Source: Linepithema humile
Lineage: Eukaryota > Arthropoda > Insecta > Hymenoptera > Formicidae
Assembly (NCBI RefSeq): GCF_040581485.1
Contig: NC_090130.1
Coordinates: forward strand, 31,535,418 to 31,599,417
Direction of reading: 5' to 3'
Length of the DNA: 64,000 nt
Positions 50,707-62,796 of the stretch are shown here, one piece after another; within the stretch, counting starts at the first letter, position 1; every line of letters starts with the position of its first letter. Under the pieces are notes generated by a model that did no database searches, was not told the origin of the DNA, and saw only the letters and a program-made list of their open reading frames with translations. A program made the translations under genes and the position numbers.

Positions 50707-52723
50707 GATCATAAAAGTGACGGCAATTTTGATCAGGCGATTTACGCTGATCGGATGCCATTATACTCTGTTACCATTCGTTTACTCCAGAGGTATACCA
50801 ATGATCTACGCTGTCGATTACACCGGTAATTTCAAGCACGTAGCCGCGTCCCGCTTTGTGGGTGTCCACAAAGGTTGGCAAACAAATGAGAACGCCCATT
50901 GTATATCGATTGTGCTGGTATCGATCGCGGGGACAATGGGGGATAATTGAGCATGCACATTACGACCACTGGATATTCAAATCTAACCGTAATTCAGGCA
51001 TAAAAATAAAAGCGTGTAAGCAAAAATTCCTTTCTAATTCTATTCTTTTAAACTGTGTTTTCTTACGTTTCTTCTTCCTACGCTCTGAATGAAACCACTT
51101 TATATTCTTTCTCGCCTTGAGGAAAAGAAAGAAAGACAGATTTCAATGTTACGAATGTAAAGAGAAAGGGGGAGCGCAGCAGTAAATAAACATAAAGGCT
51201 TTTCGCACTTCCGTCCGGGTAGAGCTGAAACATTTGGAAAATCAAATGATATTTTAATGGACTTCTGGCGGGAATGCACTCTCGACGCGCGGCGTGGATT
51301 CAAAACGGGGCGAAAACAAATTTTCGCGATGGAAAAGGCAGGTGGCCGCTTCCATTAACGGAGATCGGATCTCCCTCCAGACTTTTCTAATGAGAACCGC
51401 ATGTGAGAACGGAGCCGTTAGTATTCGAGAAGAATGAAAACGAACGGTGCGCTTCTTTCTTGTCAGCGCGGCCGGTCGATAGTTTTTCCCATTTAGATTT
51501 TTTCATATTTCTGCTGCAACGAAAAATCGTAAGACTGACGCACGCATGTTTTTAACAACAAATTTTAACAATAAATCTATTGTACAGCTCGCCAACTTAA
51601 TAAAAAGATTTTAATGATGATATTGACAATTAGCTATTTGATTCTATTTTAAATTAACTCTAAAATTTTCATCAATCATTATCCGATGTTATAATTCTGA
51701 AAAAGCAGCAGATAGTCGAAAATTATCACTCTATTATTGGGGTATAGCCACTGAGCTTGTTATCAGTGAACTTGTTGTCGCGACACATCACACAGATTTA
51801 ATTATGATACGCATGACGTACTAATGCAGTTATTAGCAAATGCGAGGGCTTTGATCGTTATCTGGAATTACCCGGAAATACGACCCGTATTCGCAAAACG
51901 AAATCGTTCCATTCGCGAGAATAGAAAAAAATGGCTGGCTAATGGCACGCATATTGCGTAACAGCTATCAACGATCTATACGCGCCAACAAATTCCTGCG
52001 CGCCAGACTGTCGCGAAACAATGTCTGGCATTCCATTAATAAAATTTCGCTTGATACACGGGATGGCGCGATGCTGCCTGTCCCTTGTAACGTTTCAACA
52101 CGTACAAAAAATATGATATATATTTTTTAAAAAAAAAGTATTCTTTTTAATAAACATACTATTTATCAACAAAATCGACGCATCTTGATAAAATTATTAC
52201 AGCTCCGTGATATTTGGTTTTGTAAAATATTAGTCTGTAATATTTGAAAGATAAATTATATGCAAAGTGTCACGTGAACTTGAAATGCATCGATTTTTTC
52301 ATAAACAGTGTAAGCAAGAAAAAAACAATATTTTGAGAAGAAATGCACATATACTTGTTAAACTAAAACTTGTTACATCCGGAATTCTAATTTTCTAACA
52401 TAATCCTTTAAGATATTCCGTTTTCCCAGCTTTCAACTTGTCGCGCGATTTTGCTTGCAGGGACGAAGGACGCAGTTAACGCAGTGCGTGCTACATCACG
52501 CGTGCATCGTCGCCACGTATCGCCAAGTCGGCAAACCGCGGAATTTACGGTAGTTTCGATTCATAGCAAACAGCATGTAATCCTTGCGCTGTTTGCGCCC
52601 GAAGCCCCGAAGGCAAATAAGGGTAGGTGAGGGGAGATTACGAGCAGGTACGAACGAGAAGTCGGAGACGAGGGATAGTGTGATCCCTAGCTTTGCGCAT
52701 GCAATGCGAGATTCCCCCAATGT

Positions 52724-52764
52724 CGCTGCCGCCGCCGCCGCCGCCGCCGTCGCCGTCGTCGCTG
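52724..52764. repeat. GCC/GTC trinucleotide array
   Basis: GCC units grade into CGT units. The frames crossing it encode alanine or valine runs with no other protein feature. Confidence 0.9.
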
Positions 52765-54163
52765 TGCTTTCGCGCCCCTCTCGCCTCGCAACACATAAGT
52801 TTTGCCCTTTTAATGCTGCTCGCAATTAGTCACGTACCTACGCATACTCCCGCGGTATGCAAACGAGGTTAACGTGTGGCAGATGGGACCTCGGGACTAA
52901 ATGAAATGCGTCGCGTATAAAAAAGTAACGTCACGTCGCGCGAGCGGTATATGACTAAAAGCAGGTCTGTTACTTAAGAGGATATACGGGCTAACGTCTG
53001 CTTTTTATATTAAATTATCTAATTTCTAACTTCAAAGCGGCGTCGCTTCGCAGTCACAACACGTTTTCGCAAATTAAACACATACGACCGAAAAGTATGT
53101 TTTTATTCATTGCAAATAATAACACAATTAAAGAATTAAAAATTTGAATATTGCCAATTAGAAATCTAGAATGCTACTTGGAGAGAACATCTTTGATCTT
53201 CATATAAAAATAAAAAGAAGCGGAAAATTCAAGAAGGCTTTCAAAGGTTATCCGAAACATCGATTCGAGGCTACCTCGATCTATCATCTTTCCCGTCTCA
53301 TTTCCTTTCTTGTCTTACAGCGGGTATGAGGTGAATTTCGATTTGATCTTGAAAATGCGCTGCATGACACGTTACACATGAGTTTAATGGTTTGAAGTAG
53401 CTGTCCAATAAGCGGAAGAGGCGTAAATCCCACAGATCTTTCACGAAGACGTTTATGATTTCAGACTACGCGAAATTGTGCAAAAAGTATCCTTTGCCCA
53501 TTGTTGCATTGCAACAATATTTCTCCATTATTATTATCGAACTTGTAGTAATATTATAATGAAATTAAAACTACAAAAATTATTTTTATTGTCGTATTAA
53601 AAAAAATTTTAACGTTCGGCAGCGTATGTGTGTTTGAAGGAGACGATGAGCTAATGGGCCTACTTGTATCGCAAGTCTATCTGTTGAAACTCGGTCGCCT
53701 CAAAAGCGTAATCAGAAAGGCAGTGAAAATAACTCACTTGCGCAAAGTGTTTCGCGAAATTATTTTAAGTAGCAGCCTGCTTGTGAATCGCAATGGATTC
53801 ATGCATATTCAGGCGAGGCGTGAGACGCTGGATTACGCGGCAAGTGCAAAGTATTACACTTATGATTATTCAATAGAAACTGCGAAATTCAGTTTATTGC
53901 CCGAGTTAGGCCCTTGTCGACGCTTCGCGCGCGGAACTTTAAGTCAATGCTTATCAAACTCTGCAACAAGACGAAGGAAGTCTTGTAATATATAATGAGC
54001 CTTTCGTTATCCCAAAATAGTTAAACTTGGCTGGTAGCAGCTTTGTACGGGACGGAAGCCCCATTTTGTAATACCGCTTGTAGCGCTTCGTGAACTGCGA
54101 ACATCCTTAACGCAATTAATTTTCTTCTTACTGCAAAACGGATGACGTGAGGCATGCTTATGC

Positions 54164-54177
54164 AGAGAGAGAGAGAG

Positions 54178-54225
<48 letters not shown>

Positions 54226-54250
54226 GGGGGAGAGAGAGAGAAAGGAAGGA
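54164..54250. repeat. (GA)n tract, about 85 bases, with GGG interruptions
   Basis: A purine-only strand over the full stretch. Confidence 0.95.
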
Positions 54251-55044
54251 TCCGCAGTGGTTTATCTTACATTTATCGTAAATCTTTCGATCGATCATTT
54301 GAGCAGATCAGTCTGGTGGTTTATATATATATATAAGGAGGAAAATCCGCGTAATGAATAGAACGAAAAGAGAAGAATTCGAGATAAGTTCGTCTCTTCG
54401 CCGCAATCTCTATTTTCCGTCTCGCGGAAGGAATCCTATTCCGTACCGATGTTCCCGCGAAACTTCCGGGAATTTGGACAAATCGGCCGTTATTTCTATC
54501 ATCCGCTCGAGAGGGAGCTTCAAAGCCCGCTCGTTGAACAGATGCTCCCCATCCAATGAGTATTCTCGCTCTATTCCTCTTCCTTTCAGCGCAAAGCTAC
54601 GCGCGATCTTCATTTTACGGCCTCGGTAATATCGCAATGGACGTGCGTTGTAAGCAAATGAGACGTAAAATGTCTCCTCGTGTCCGCTCATGAAATGTCA
54701 AAATTAATCAAGTTGCAGACAGCGATGTTAGAACGATTAAAACAAATAGCTCATTCCTTCGTCAAATCATCAGATCTAATTTTCCATGAGATTACTGACA
54801 TTAGAGCTGCTAGTTATTATTAATTTGTTTGACAGACAGATTAAATGTAAGTATTTTTAAAAGTACAAAGAAAATTATTTAAAGAGAATAGCGACACATC
54901 TTTAAGGAAATTTAAGTTAAATATCGATAATAAATATTTTTTATCCCTGCATCAATTCTGCATAAAAATAAATGTGAAAATTATATTTGTATATAACATT
55001 GCTGAAATTTAAATATAAATTAAATTTAAATTAAAATTTAGATG

Positions 55045-55046
<2 letters not shown>

Positions 55047-55090
<44 letters not shown>
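55047..55090. repeat. (AT)n microsatellite, 44 bases
   Basis: An uninterrupted alternating AT run. Confidence 0.95.
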
Positions 55091-55092
<2 letters not shown>

Positions 55093-55405
55093 TCTTGCAT
55101 TATTTACAAAGGTTAGTGCGCATTTCGAATTAAAAATCAGCTTTACGTCATCAAGATTGCTCGAGATAAAAAATCACAATCAGTTTAATGGAGTCACTTT
55201 ATACCACAGTTCGTTAGAAGAACAAGTCACAAATCCACGATAAATCCTACTGTCAATCCCTTCTCGTAGCAACTTAATCCGATCCCTGCAGAAATCGCGA
55301 TTGCTAATTACGAGCGAGATTCAGATTTATTACTCGCGAATGAAAAAGCGATAAAAACATAAATTACTTTTCGTACCTACGTAATACTAATAAATACGAT
55401 GCATA

Positions 55406-55435
55406 AGAGCACGGGAAAAAAGAGCACGGGAAAAA
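55406..55435. repeat. 15-base perfect tandem duplication
   Basis: AGAGCACGGGAAAAA occurs twice in direct succession. Confidence 0.95.
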
Positions 55436-55678
55436 TAAAAAACAGAAAAAAGAAGATTCTTTCTCTCGCGAGTGAAGCACACTAACACAAGCTGCAAGCA
55501 TCATCCCTGGCGAATCCAATAATCTTTTTCACTACGTTCGACTGAAGATATCATCTCTCTTTTTTTTCTTTTAAAGCAACGTAAGAGACACCGGGCGCGC
55601 GCTTGAGCCCTCTGCGAAATTTCTGAAATAGACGCACTGCAAAGTACTTGACTCGATTATGAAAATGTACTTTGCCTG

Positions 55679-55680
<2 letters not shown>

Positions 55681-55746
<66 letters not shown>

Positions 55747-55787
55747 CTGCGCCTCCGCGCCGGCGACGGCGACGGCGACGGCGACGG
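55681..55787. repeat. (CT)n followed by a (CGGCGA)n hexamer array
   Basis: CT repeats run 55681-55744. After a short GC-rich spacer, about 4.5 CGGCGA hexamers follow at 55761-55787. Confidence 0.95.
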
Positions 55788-58700
55788 CCCTTTTCTCGTT
55801 GTTCCCAGTTTCAACGTCTCTTTGATCGCGATATAAATGCCGAGAGCCCGCGATAGACAATGTGCTCTCAGACGCCGTACCGTAACTGAATTATGTCGGT
55901 TTATCTTACATTCAGCCAATTGGCTGCTCATTATTCTGTTGCACTGCGTACTGTTTCGATGGTCGACAAGTCGAAATATAGGACGATATATAGGACAAGT
56001 CGCAATTGACATATGAAATGTCAATGACAGGATCCCCATTTAGATATGAAATGAACATTTGCGGTAGAGAAATACAAACTATTCTCCACATTTTAACGAA
56101 AACAATAGGTAGAAAAGTATTTTACGTATTTACAAAACGTTTTGCGGAAACAAGCTGCATTCGATGGACTCATTTACATTTAATGCAATCGAATGCCATC
56201 AGTTACAAATCACGTACAATTGCGCGTTATATTTTGATGCAAAGTACGGACTCTGCATATTAAATCACGTCGTGTGTTATACGTACAATTATTATTTTCA
56301 GTCAACCAAAATTTAGAGAGAGAAAACGTCGCCGTAGCATATAAAACAAATTACTTCAAGTATATCAGTCAATTATAATAATGTATAAAACTTGGAGAAA
56401 AAGAAATTGTCGTCCATTTTACAATTGTGTAAAACTACATTGTATTATATTATATAAATAAATTCGTACACGAAATGCATTCTTTCGATCCACCATTTGC
56501 GGATGTAATATGAGCATGCACCAAACGGCGATGTCAAAAAACGGATGGCTATGTAATTTCAACTCTAAAATGGATACACATAGCGATATTGAATAGGAGT
56601 CGGTAAATGCCCCACGGAAAATGTTGTAAACAATCGCTCTCAGACTTCTCTCCACTGAAACACTATGTAGAGAAAAACAGTTAGCTCGATTTAAAATCAT
56701 CTGGAATTAAAATCGTCCACAAAAGTCCATTGCGTGTATTTTCGAGCGAGCGCTTGGAAGTGCGAGTCGCGCAAAAACTTGGCGCGTTAAGAGCGAATCC
56801 TTGATTAAGTCGACGTAAAACGACGGTAACGGGGATAAGGATGTTAAGTGGAACGAATTAACAACGCCGCGTATATACCATAAGCCGCGAAAACTTGAGG
56901 CATTCATTCCGACTCACGCCGGAAACTTGGTGCGCGAAAAGCTCGCGCCGATGCGCCGTATTAACGCTCGCGCGAGTCGGCATTATCATTTTCATTTACA
57001 TTTTCGCGCTCTTCTCTTTTTCGACCGAGCCAACGCTGATATGCGCGAATAGGTAAAGAGGATCGCAACCGCGGCGGACACGAACTCCCACGAGAGAAGC
57101 CGGGAAAATTGCCGAGACGGGCGGCGAGAAACCGCCTCCACTCCTTGCCGTCGTCGAGACAGCAGGTAAAGGTGCGACGGGAATCAGAAATGAGAGGACC
57201 GCCCCCGCATGCACGCGCGACAAACGAACAATTCCGTCGCCGCTGGTAAGATTGCGCGGAATGTTAAGGTACGTGTACACCAGAATAAAGAACCAACGTG
57301 GTAGGAAACGTGAAATCTTTATTTAAGCTTTTCTGTCACCTGGCCAGCGTGTCGAACTGAATGCAAAAACTAACGTATTCAATTTGTTATGGCGTGAAAA
57401 TCAAAAATGAAATGAAACGAGACTTTGCACTCGCCCTGTACAACAGCCTTTACGTTTCATCCCCGTAATTACCGCCGGTCTCCAGTTGTTTTCACAACGT
57501 GTCCCCCTCGGTTCACAATCCTTGTGCTGTCTTTCAAGATAATTGCCTTTCAGGCAATTCGGGTCTCGCGGCGTTTGCGAAAGGAGTTTACGCCGTGGCG
57601 CAAAAGAGCAAAAACGTGCACCGGAAAAAAGAGTCCGCTCGCTTGCTCGACTTATTTAAATTAGGACCTGTACGCCAGGTAGTACGCCAGGCTGCTTCGT
57701 AACAATGGTTGTCTTTCGAAACTAGGCGCATCGACGAAAATCGTTTTAGCGTTTACGAATGTTTGCGATATTACTTTGATTTTTTAATCAACATGACGCG
57801 ACTTGAAATTTAAAACCGTGACTGTCGCAAAATAAAATTTTTTCAAAAACGCGCCCATAAATTGCGCGCAAAAGACAAGTAATAAATAAACGCCTTGGAA
57901 GGCCTTCCCTAGATAATTTTCCGTCCCTCGCTGCAAGCCTTTTTTATCCCGCTTGAGAAGCATTCTGGAAATATTGTTCAGGCGTTTGAAGAATGAAAGT
58001 TTTCACATTGTCGTCGATCGTCATTAATCATCCTCATACATAAGCACGAATTTTATACAGTCGAAAATAGAGAGCGAATCTATTCTGAATATCATAAGCA
58101 CGCATCTTATTCGAGACGGGTATGTTCCCTGAATCGCGACGACGTCTCTGTTATGGCGGATCAACGTATGACATATCATCGGATTCTCCCATTCCCGGAT
58201 TTACGAAAAGGGACCTCTTCGCTCTCCGTCGAGCACGGTTTATCTCACGGACGCACGGTGATTTCTCGCGGCGAGTCCGCATCTGATCCAACTGCGCGAC
58301 GACGAAAGATATTCATACGCCATACCATTTAAGGGCGGCGGCGCGCCCCGGCGGGTCCGGCCATTTTTTACACCGTCTCCGAAAAACTCGGGAGATCTCG
58401 CGCGGATGGCAAAATTTGGCCGAGATAAATTCGCAAACTTATTGTTATTGCGCAGAAACTGATGCCCGGATATTACTTACTTCTTCCGAGTTGGAAGCGG
58501 AACATGAATCACAAAAATGCTACAGCGGTGTGTAAGAGACTCTCCGGCATATTTCGCGCTGATGGCGCGATATAATGTTTGATCGCGCGATAACATTACT
58601 TTTGACAGCGATGCAGTCTCTCGGCGTACTGCTTCGACAGCAAGATCGATCGGTGCCGATCAATTTTCCATGCAAAGTCGCTCGCGGGTGGATGCGCACC

Positions 58701-60514
58701 TTTAATTGGATTTAACAGCCGTACATCGTTATCGCAGCAACTGCAATATCGCGGTATTCGTTTACGTCGATTTTATAAAACAACGAAAAGTTTCATGAGA
58801 CAAGTTTTAATGGCTATCCGGAACACGCGGAAGAATATGAGAGGGAAAGAGCTGGTATATTTAATATTCCTTCTATAATATCCGGATATATGACGACTTT
58901 GCTCCCCCCAGGATGAAACTCGAAGATTTCCTAGTGCTTCACTCTACTTATTATCTTCATTTCCGCAGCCTCCTCCTCATCCGTACTTTTCGATATGCAC
59001 TCGGCCGGAGAGAGCTGCGCGGCGCTCTTACCTCGAAATTTTCTTCGCGGGCTGAATCGCCGCTCGACACGAATGAAAATTTACGATTGTAAATCGCGCG
59101 TCATATAATATTCGGATATGTATGCGAAAAGTTGTCGAATTTCAAACCGCAAAATATCGTTCGTGCTGTTACATTATCCGCTCGTCGTTATAAACGCGCA
59201 TCGACATTTTACTCGCACTGTTAAATCCAGAAAAGCAATTATTGATGAATTCAATTAATTACCAGCACCCGGGAATGAGAATGTTTTCATCACGATTGCA
59301 ATAGATTGCATTGAATCATATCTCTTGAATTAAGAATAAATATGTGCCTGTAATATTCATAAATTCGTTCTACTCCAATTATCTATTTTTAATTAAAAGG
59401 CATTAGTTATCGATATCGTGATGAATTTTCATCAAGGCTGTTGCGAAACACGAGGGAAAATTATTACAACGTTTCACCGCAGAGGCAAAGTTTCGATTGT
59501 GCCTCTGCGCGCTGTGAATTAAATTCCTCGTGTACCATGTATACGTTGCTCTTACGTTCGCATAAACACGACAGACTTGCTATTCGTAAATAACGACGAT
59601 AGCTTACTCGCGCGCAAAATATGTTGACTGTATTTGCGGTTGCATGCGCGCCGATGCAGGTCGAGTGCAGGTCCTCATCGACGTCTCTTTGGTCGCACCG
59701 CGAAAAGGGCAAATCCGCAATCGCAAATGGTCGAAACGTTCGCGCGAGCGGTAAAAAATGTCGGCATTCAGTTTTATCAGAGCGTGTGTGCGCGGCTCTA
59801 GTATGTTTACGGAATCAAATGAGGTCGTTTGCGAAAGTGTCGCGATATTTCCATCGTCGGCACAGATAAATCAGCGCCGGGGTGCGCGAATACTAGCTTA
59901 TTCGTTGAATAGCAATCGCCGTGCGGCCGTCGGCCGTATAATAACTCACGCTTTCGTTTAATCCCGCGAATGAGCGGGACGAATAATAATGACAGGATAA
60001 TGATGAAATTATGATTAGCGCAATTGTTGGCTGTTATCTGTATTAGTTTATCTATCGCGCGTATAATTAATTTCTTGCATAATAAACGTATCATGAATTA
60101 CAGAATTTCCAATAATCAGAAGCTGGGGGGGAGGGGGCGCGGCACATTTATACGCGCGTAGCCCATAAAAATCCATTAATAGAAACGATGCATCAAGAAA
60201 TAATCCGACAACGATATCTGCAGTGGACTATGTTGAGACACAATGGAATGTACAAGAGGTAAATATGAATGCAATAGTCGATAACAAGTAAAATATGATC
60301 AAAGGAAGAAACGGTACCATATTTTCTATGCTGTAACAAAAGAAGCTATTATTTGTCGAAGAACTCTAACCGCAGTGATATAAAAGAGTCGATCTGTGCG
60401 GAGAAATATAAAATAACTCGTTTCCATTCCGACTTTCGAAACCGAAGATGGATTTTGAAAATTTCGTGACGGTATTCTCGGATGTGGCAGGATTCGCAGC
60501 ATGGTTCGGTTTTC

Positions 60515-60536
60515 CATCTCTCTCTCTCTCTCTCTC
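60515..60536. repeat. (CT)n microsatellite
   Basis: About 11 CT units. Confidence 0.9.
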
Positions 60537-60649
60537 ACTCGAAATCGGAGAGATGGCTTTCTAGCAGGACAATCCGGACGCGAGTCGCCTTGGCCATTAT
60601 CGCGCCGCGATATAATCGCCGAGAAGAGAACACACACATCACCTCCTCG

Positions 60650-60683
<34 letters not shown>

Positions 60684-60719
60684 CTGATCGATCCGCATAC
60701 ACGCACGCACACACACACA
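60650..60719. repeat. (CT)n and (CA)n microsatellites in close succession
   Basis: CT runs 60650-60683. CA/CG-CA follows at 60698-60719. Confidence 0.9.
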
Positions 60720-62374
60720 AATACTCTCGCCCTGCGTCGGCAGCGCGCGCTGGATGTTACCGACGGATCAATCCGGATTAATTGAGTTACGGTTCGCGGT
60801 TTTGCGGCCGGCCAATGACCGCAGGGATATATCCGCGGCTTCCGGTGTGTTTGCTCGCCAGTGTGGTCGTGTAAGCGCAGAGGAGGAGAGAGCACCGTGC
60901 ACTCCTGTGACTCCCGTCAAGCTGCGACACCCGCATCGTTCCAGCAGCTCGTTTGTTTTTTTTTCTTCTTTTTTTTTCGAAAATTGAAAGCATCGCCACG
61001 GCAATGGTCACGACGACGGGTGCTCTACCCTTTCCTATCCCACCCGCGGGATTTTCCGCCAACACGGTTCTGTCTCGCGCGCGGGCGACGTCACCGACTC
61101 GGAAAACCAACGATGCGAAATGTCTTCGAGAACAAAACGGATATTCAAAACCACCCTGCGGAAAATTATGAGCTTCGGATTTCCGATACGATATTTCTAG
61201 TGGACTTATATAACGATTGCTCTGGTACGAATTCTGAAATATACGCTACGTGATACGTAGAGTTCGAAAATAATAACAAGCTAAAAATCGCTGAAATATA
61301 AGTGTTTTGAAATTTTCCACAAGCTGCTTTACATGCATAATAATATTACTGCTTTTAATGACGAGTGCTACGGCACAGATGTGATGACACAGATGTGTTT
61401 TATGGATGTAAACACCCTACTATTATTGAAAATATCAATTTTCATCAACATTTGTTAATGCAAATTAAACATTTTTGTTTAATTTTCATTAAGACTTGCA
61501 ACAACCATTTCCAGAGTTGAATTTATCGCAGAAAATAATCATTCACCTGCAAGTTATTACACGTGAAAGTACGTAACATTGGCGGAAAATATATTCTACA
61601 AGACCACTGCACCGGTGTGAAGCGACGTGTGTTCATATTTCTGTTATATTTATTTGTGTATTCGCATTCACGCCGGTGTATTACGGTGCGAAACGAAATT
61701 TATTATTTGCCAAATTCTATTGCGCGAATATTTCTCGCAAAATATATTAAAGCTTTTATTCGCGTCGAGGTAAAATCTAGATGGTCAAATGTATTTTGTG
61801 TACTAGAATTAATTTTATCGCCGTTCACGCCCGCAGTACTGCGACAAACGCGTCGTATACCGGAGAATAATGCGTGTGCATCGTCTATACACGAGAATGT
61901 AACTTCGTTATATGGTCGCCGTTACATAGTAGCAGGAAAAACGATAAATAGAAAGTTTTCTACACAAAAGAGTAAATGGAAAGAGTAGGTCAATTCTATT
62001 TAACTTTAAAATTAAACTTGGAAAATTAAAAACTGGAACAATTAAAAAGCTAAAAACAACTAATGTTAACTCATGTTATATCGAGAAAAATAAAAGTACA
62101 CAACTTGTATACAAAAAGCTTGCTCAATTATATTTAAATTTGCTTTTGTTAAAAAACAATTTGTTTTAATATTTACAAAATTTACATATCCAAATTTCAA
62201 TCTTCTTAATGCAACGTTTTTAATCGCACGTTTTACAGGCGACAATTATGAGAAAAATAAAGGAAGATGTACAAATACAAATTGTTGAAATTTTTTAACG
62301 TTGAAAATGCATTTTAACACTTAATCGTCCGGTGACGTGTATATGTAAGTACACGTATTTATACGGGACCAGCG

Positions 62375-62413
62375 ATTGTGTATATATATGTATATAATCT
62401 ATATATACACAAT
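62375..62413. other. 14-base perfect inverted repeat, 11-base loop
   Basis: ATTGTGTATATATA (62375-62388) pairs exactly with TATATATACACAAT (62400-62413). Confidence 0.7.
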
Positions 62414-62739
62414 AAGTGCCAACTACAATAAATTACAACTCTCAGTAATGATACCATCTTCGTTCAGACGTTTAGCGTTAATTGCGACGAGTTACACGTA
62501 TAGTTTATTGTCTTTTTTTATGGGCACATATAAAAGTACTCAGACTTGTAATGTATTCGGCTCTCGAGTTCACGTGCGCGATCGCGCGAGTTGTACACGG
62601 CGCGCGAACGATCTGTCACCGTAATGTAGGGTGTTTGATAAAAGCACTTAAGTCGTATCCGCCCTTCGATCTAGAAAGCGAGGTCTCGCGTGCCGCGGGC
62701 AATAAATTAAAGTTTTGATCTCGGTGAGACGCACACAAG

Positions 62740-62796
62740 AGCGAGCGAGCGAGCGAGCGAGCGGACGAAGCACGCGCACGCGCACGCGCGCGCGCC
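62740..62796. repeat. (GCGA)n array and CACG/CG run
   Basis: Six GCGA-type units at 62740-62763 are followed by alternating CACG/CG at 62771-62796. Confidence 0.9.

Larger units (their letters stand above)
45073..53600. other. VHL upstream flank and non-genic stretch
   Basis: VHL transcription must start somewhere above 45072, but no TATA box or clear initiator is identified. The stretch carries GA arrays (46062-46138 and 49386-49454), a T run (47227-47243), a CGCT run (49846-49862), an A-rich/T-run pair (50568-50706) and a GCC/GTC array (52724-52764). The block 50160-50560 is very AT-rich. No coding exon is recognised. Confidence 0.65.

Noticed and set aside
50867..50893. Mariner-like terminal sequence (GGTTGGCAAACAAATGAG)
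   Set aside because: It is only a loose resemblance to mariner ends. No second inverted copy, TA duplication or transposase is found nearby.
54354..54691. Pair of opposite frames with a protein-like look (91 and 93 codons)
   Set aside because: They mirror each other on opposite strands in purine-rich DNA next to a GA array. No family match and no splice context.
55551..56039. 162-codon minus-strand frame
   Set aside because: Its core is Arg-Glu and Pro-Ser repeats read from the CT and CGGCGA arrays; the flanks have no motif.
60326..60895. 189-codon minus-strand frame, longest in the window
   Set aside because: It crosses two CT/GA arrays that encode Arg-Glu and a CA/GT array that encodes Cys-Val. 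Both strands are open through low-complexity DNA, and no domain is seen.
61563..61988. 141-codon plus-strand frame
   Set aside because: It needs a GTG start, has no motif and lies in plain intergenic-type sequence.
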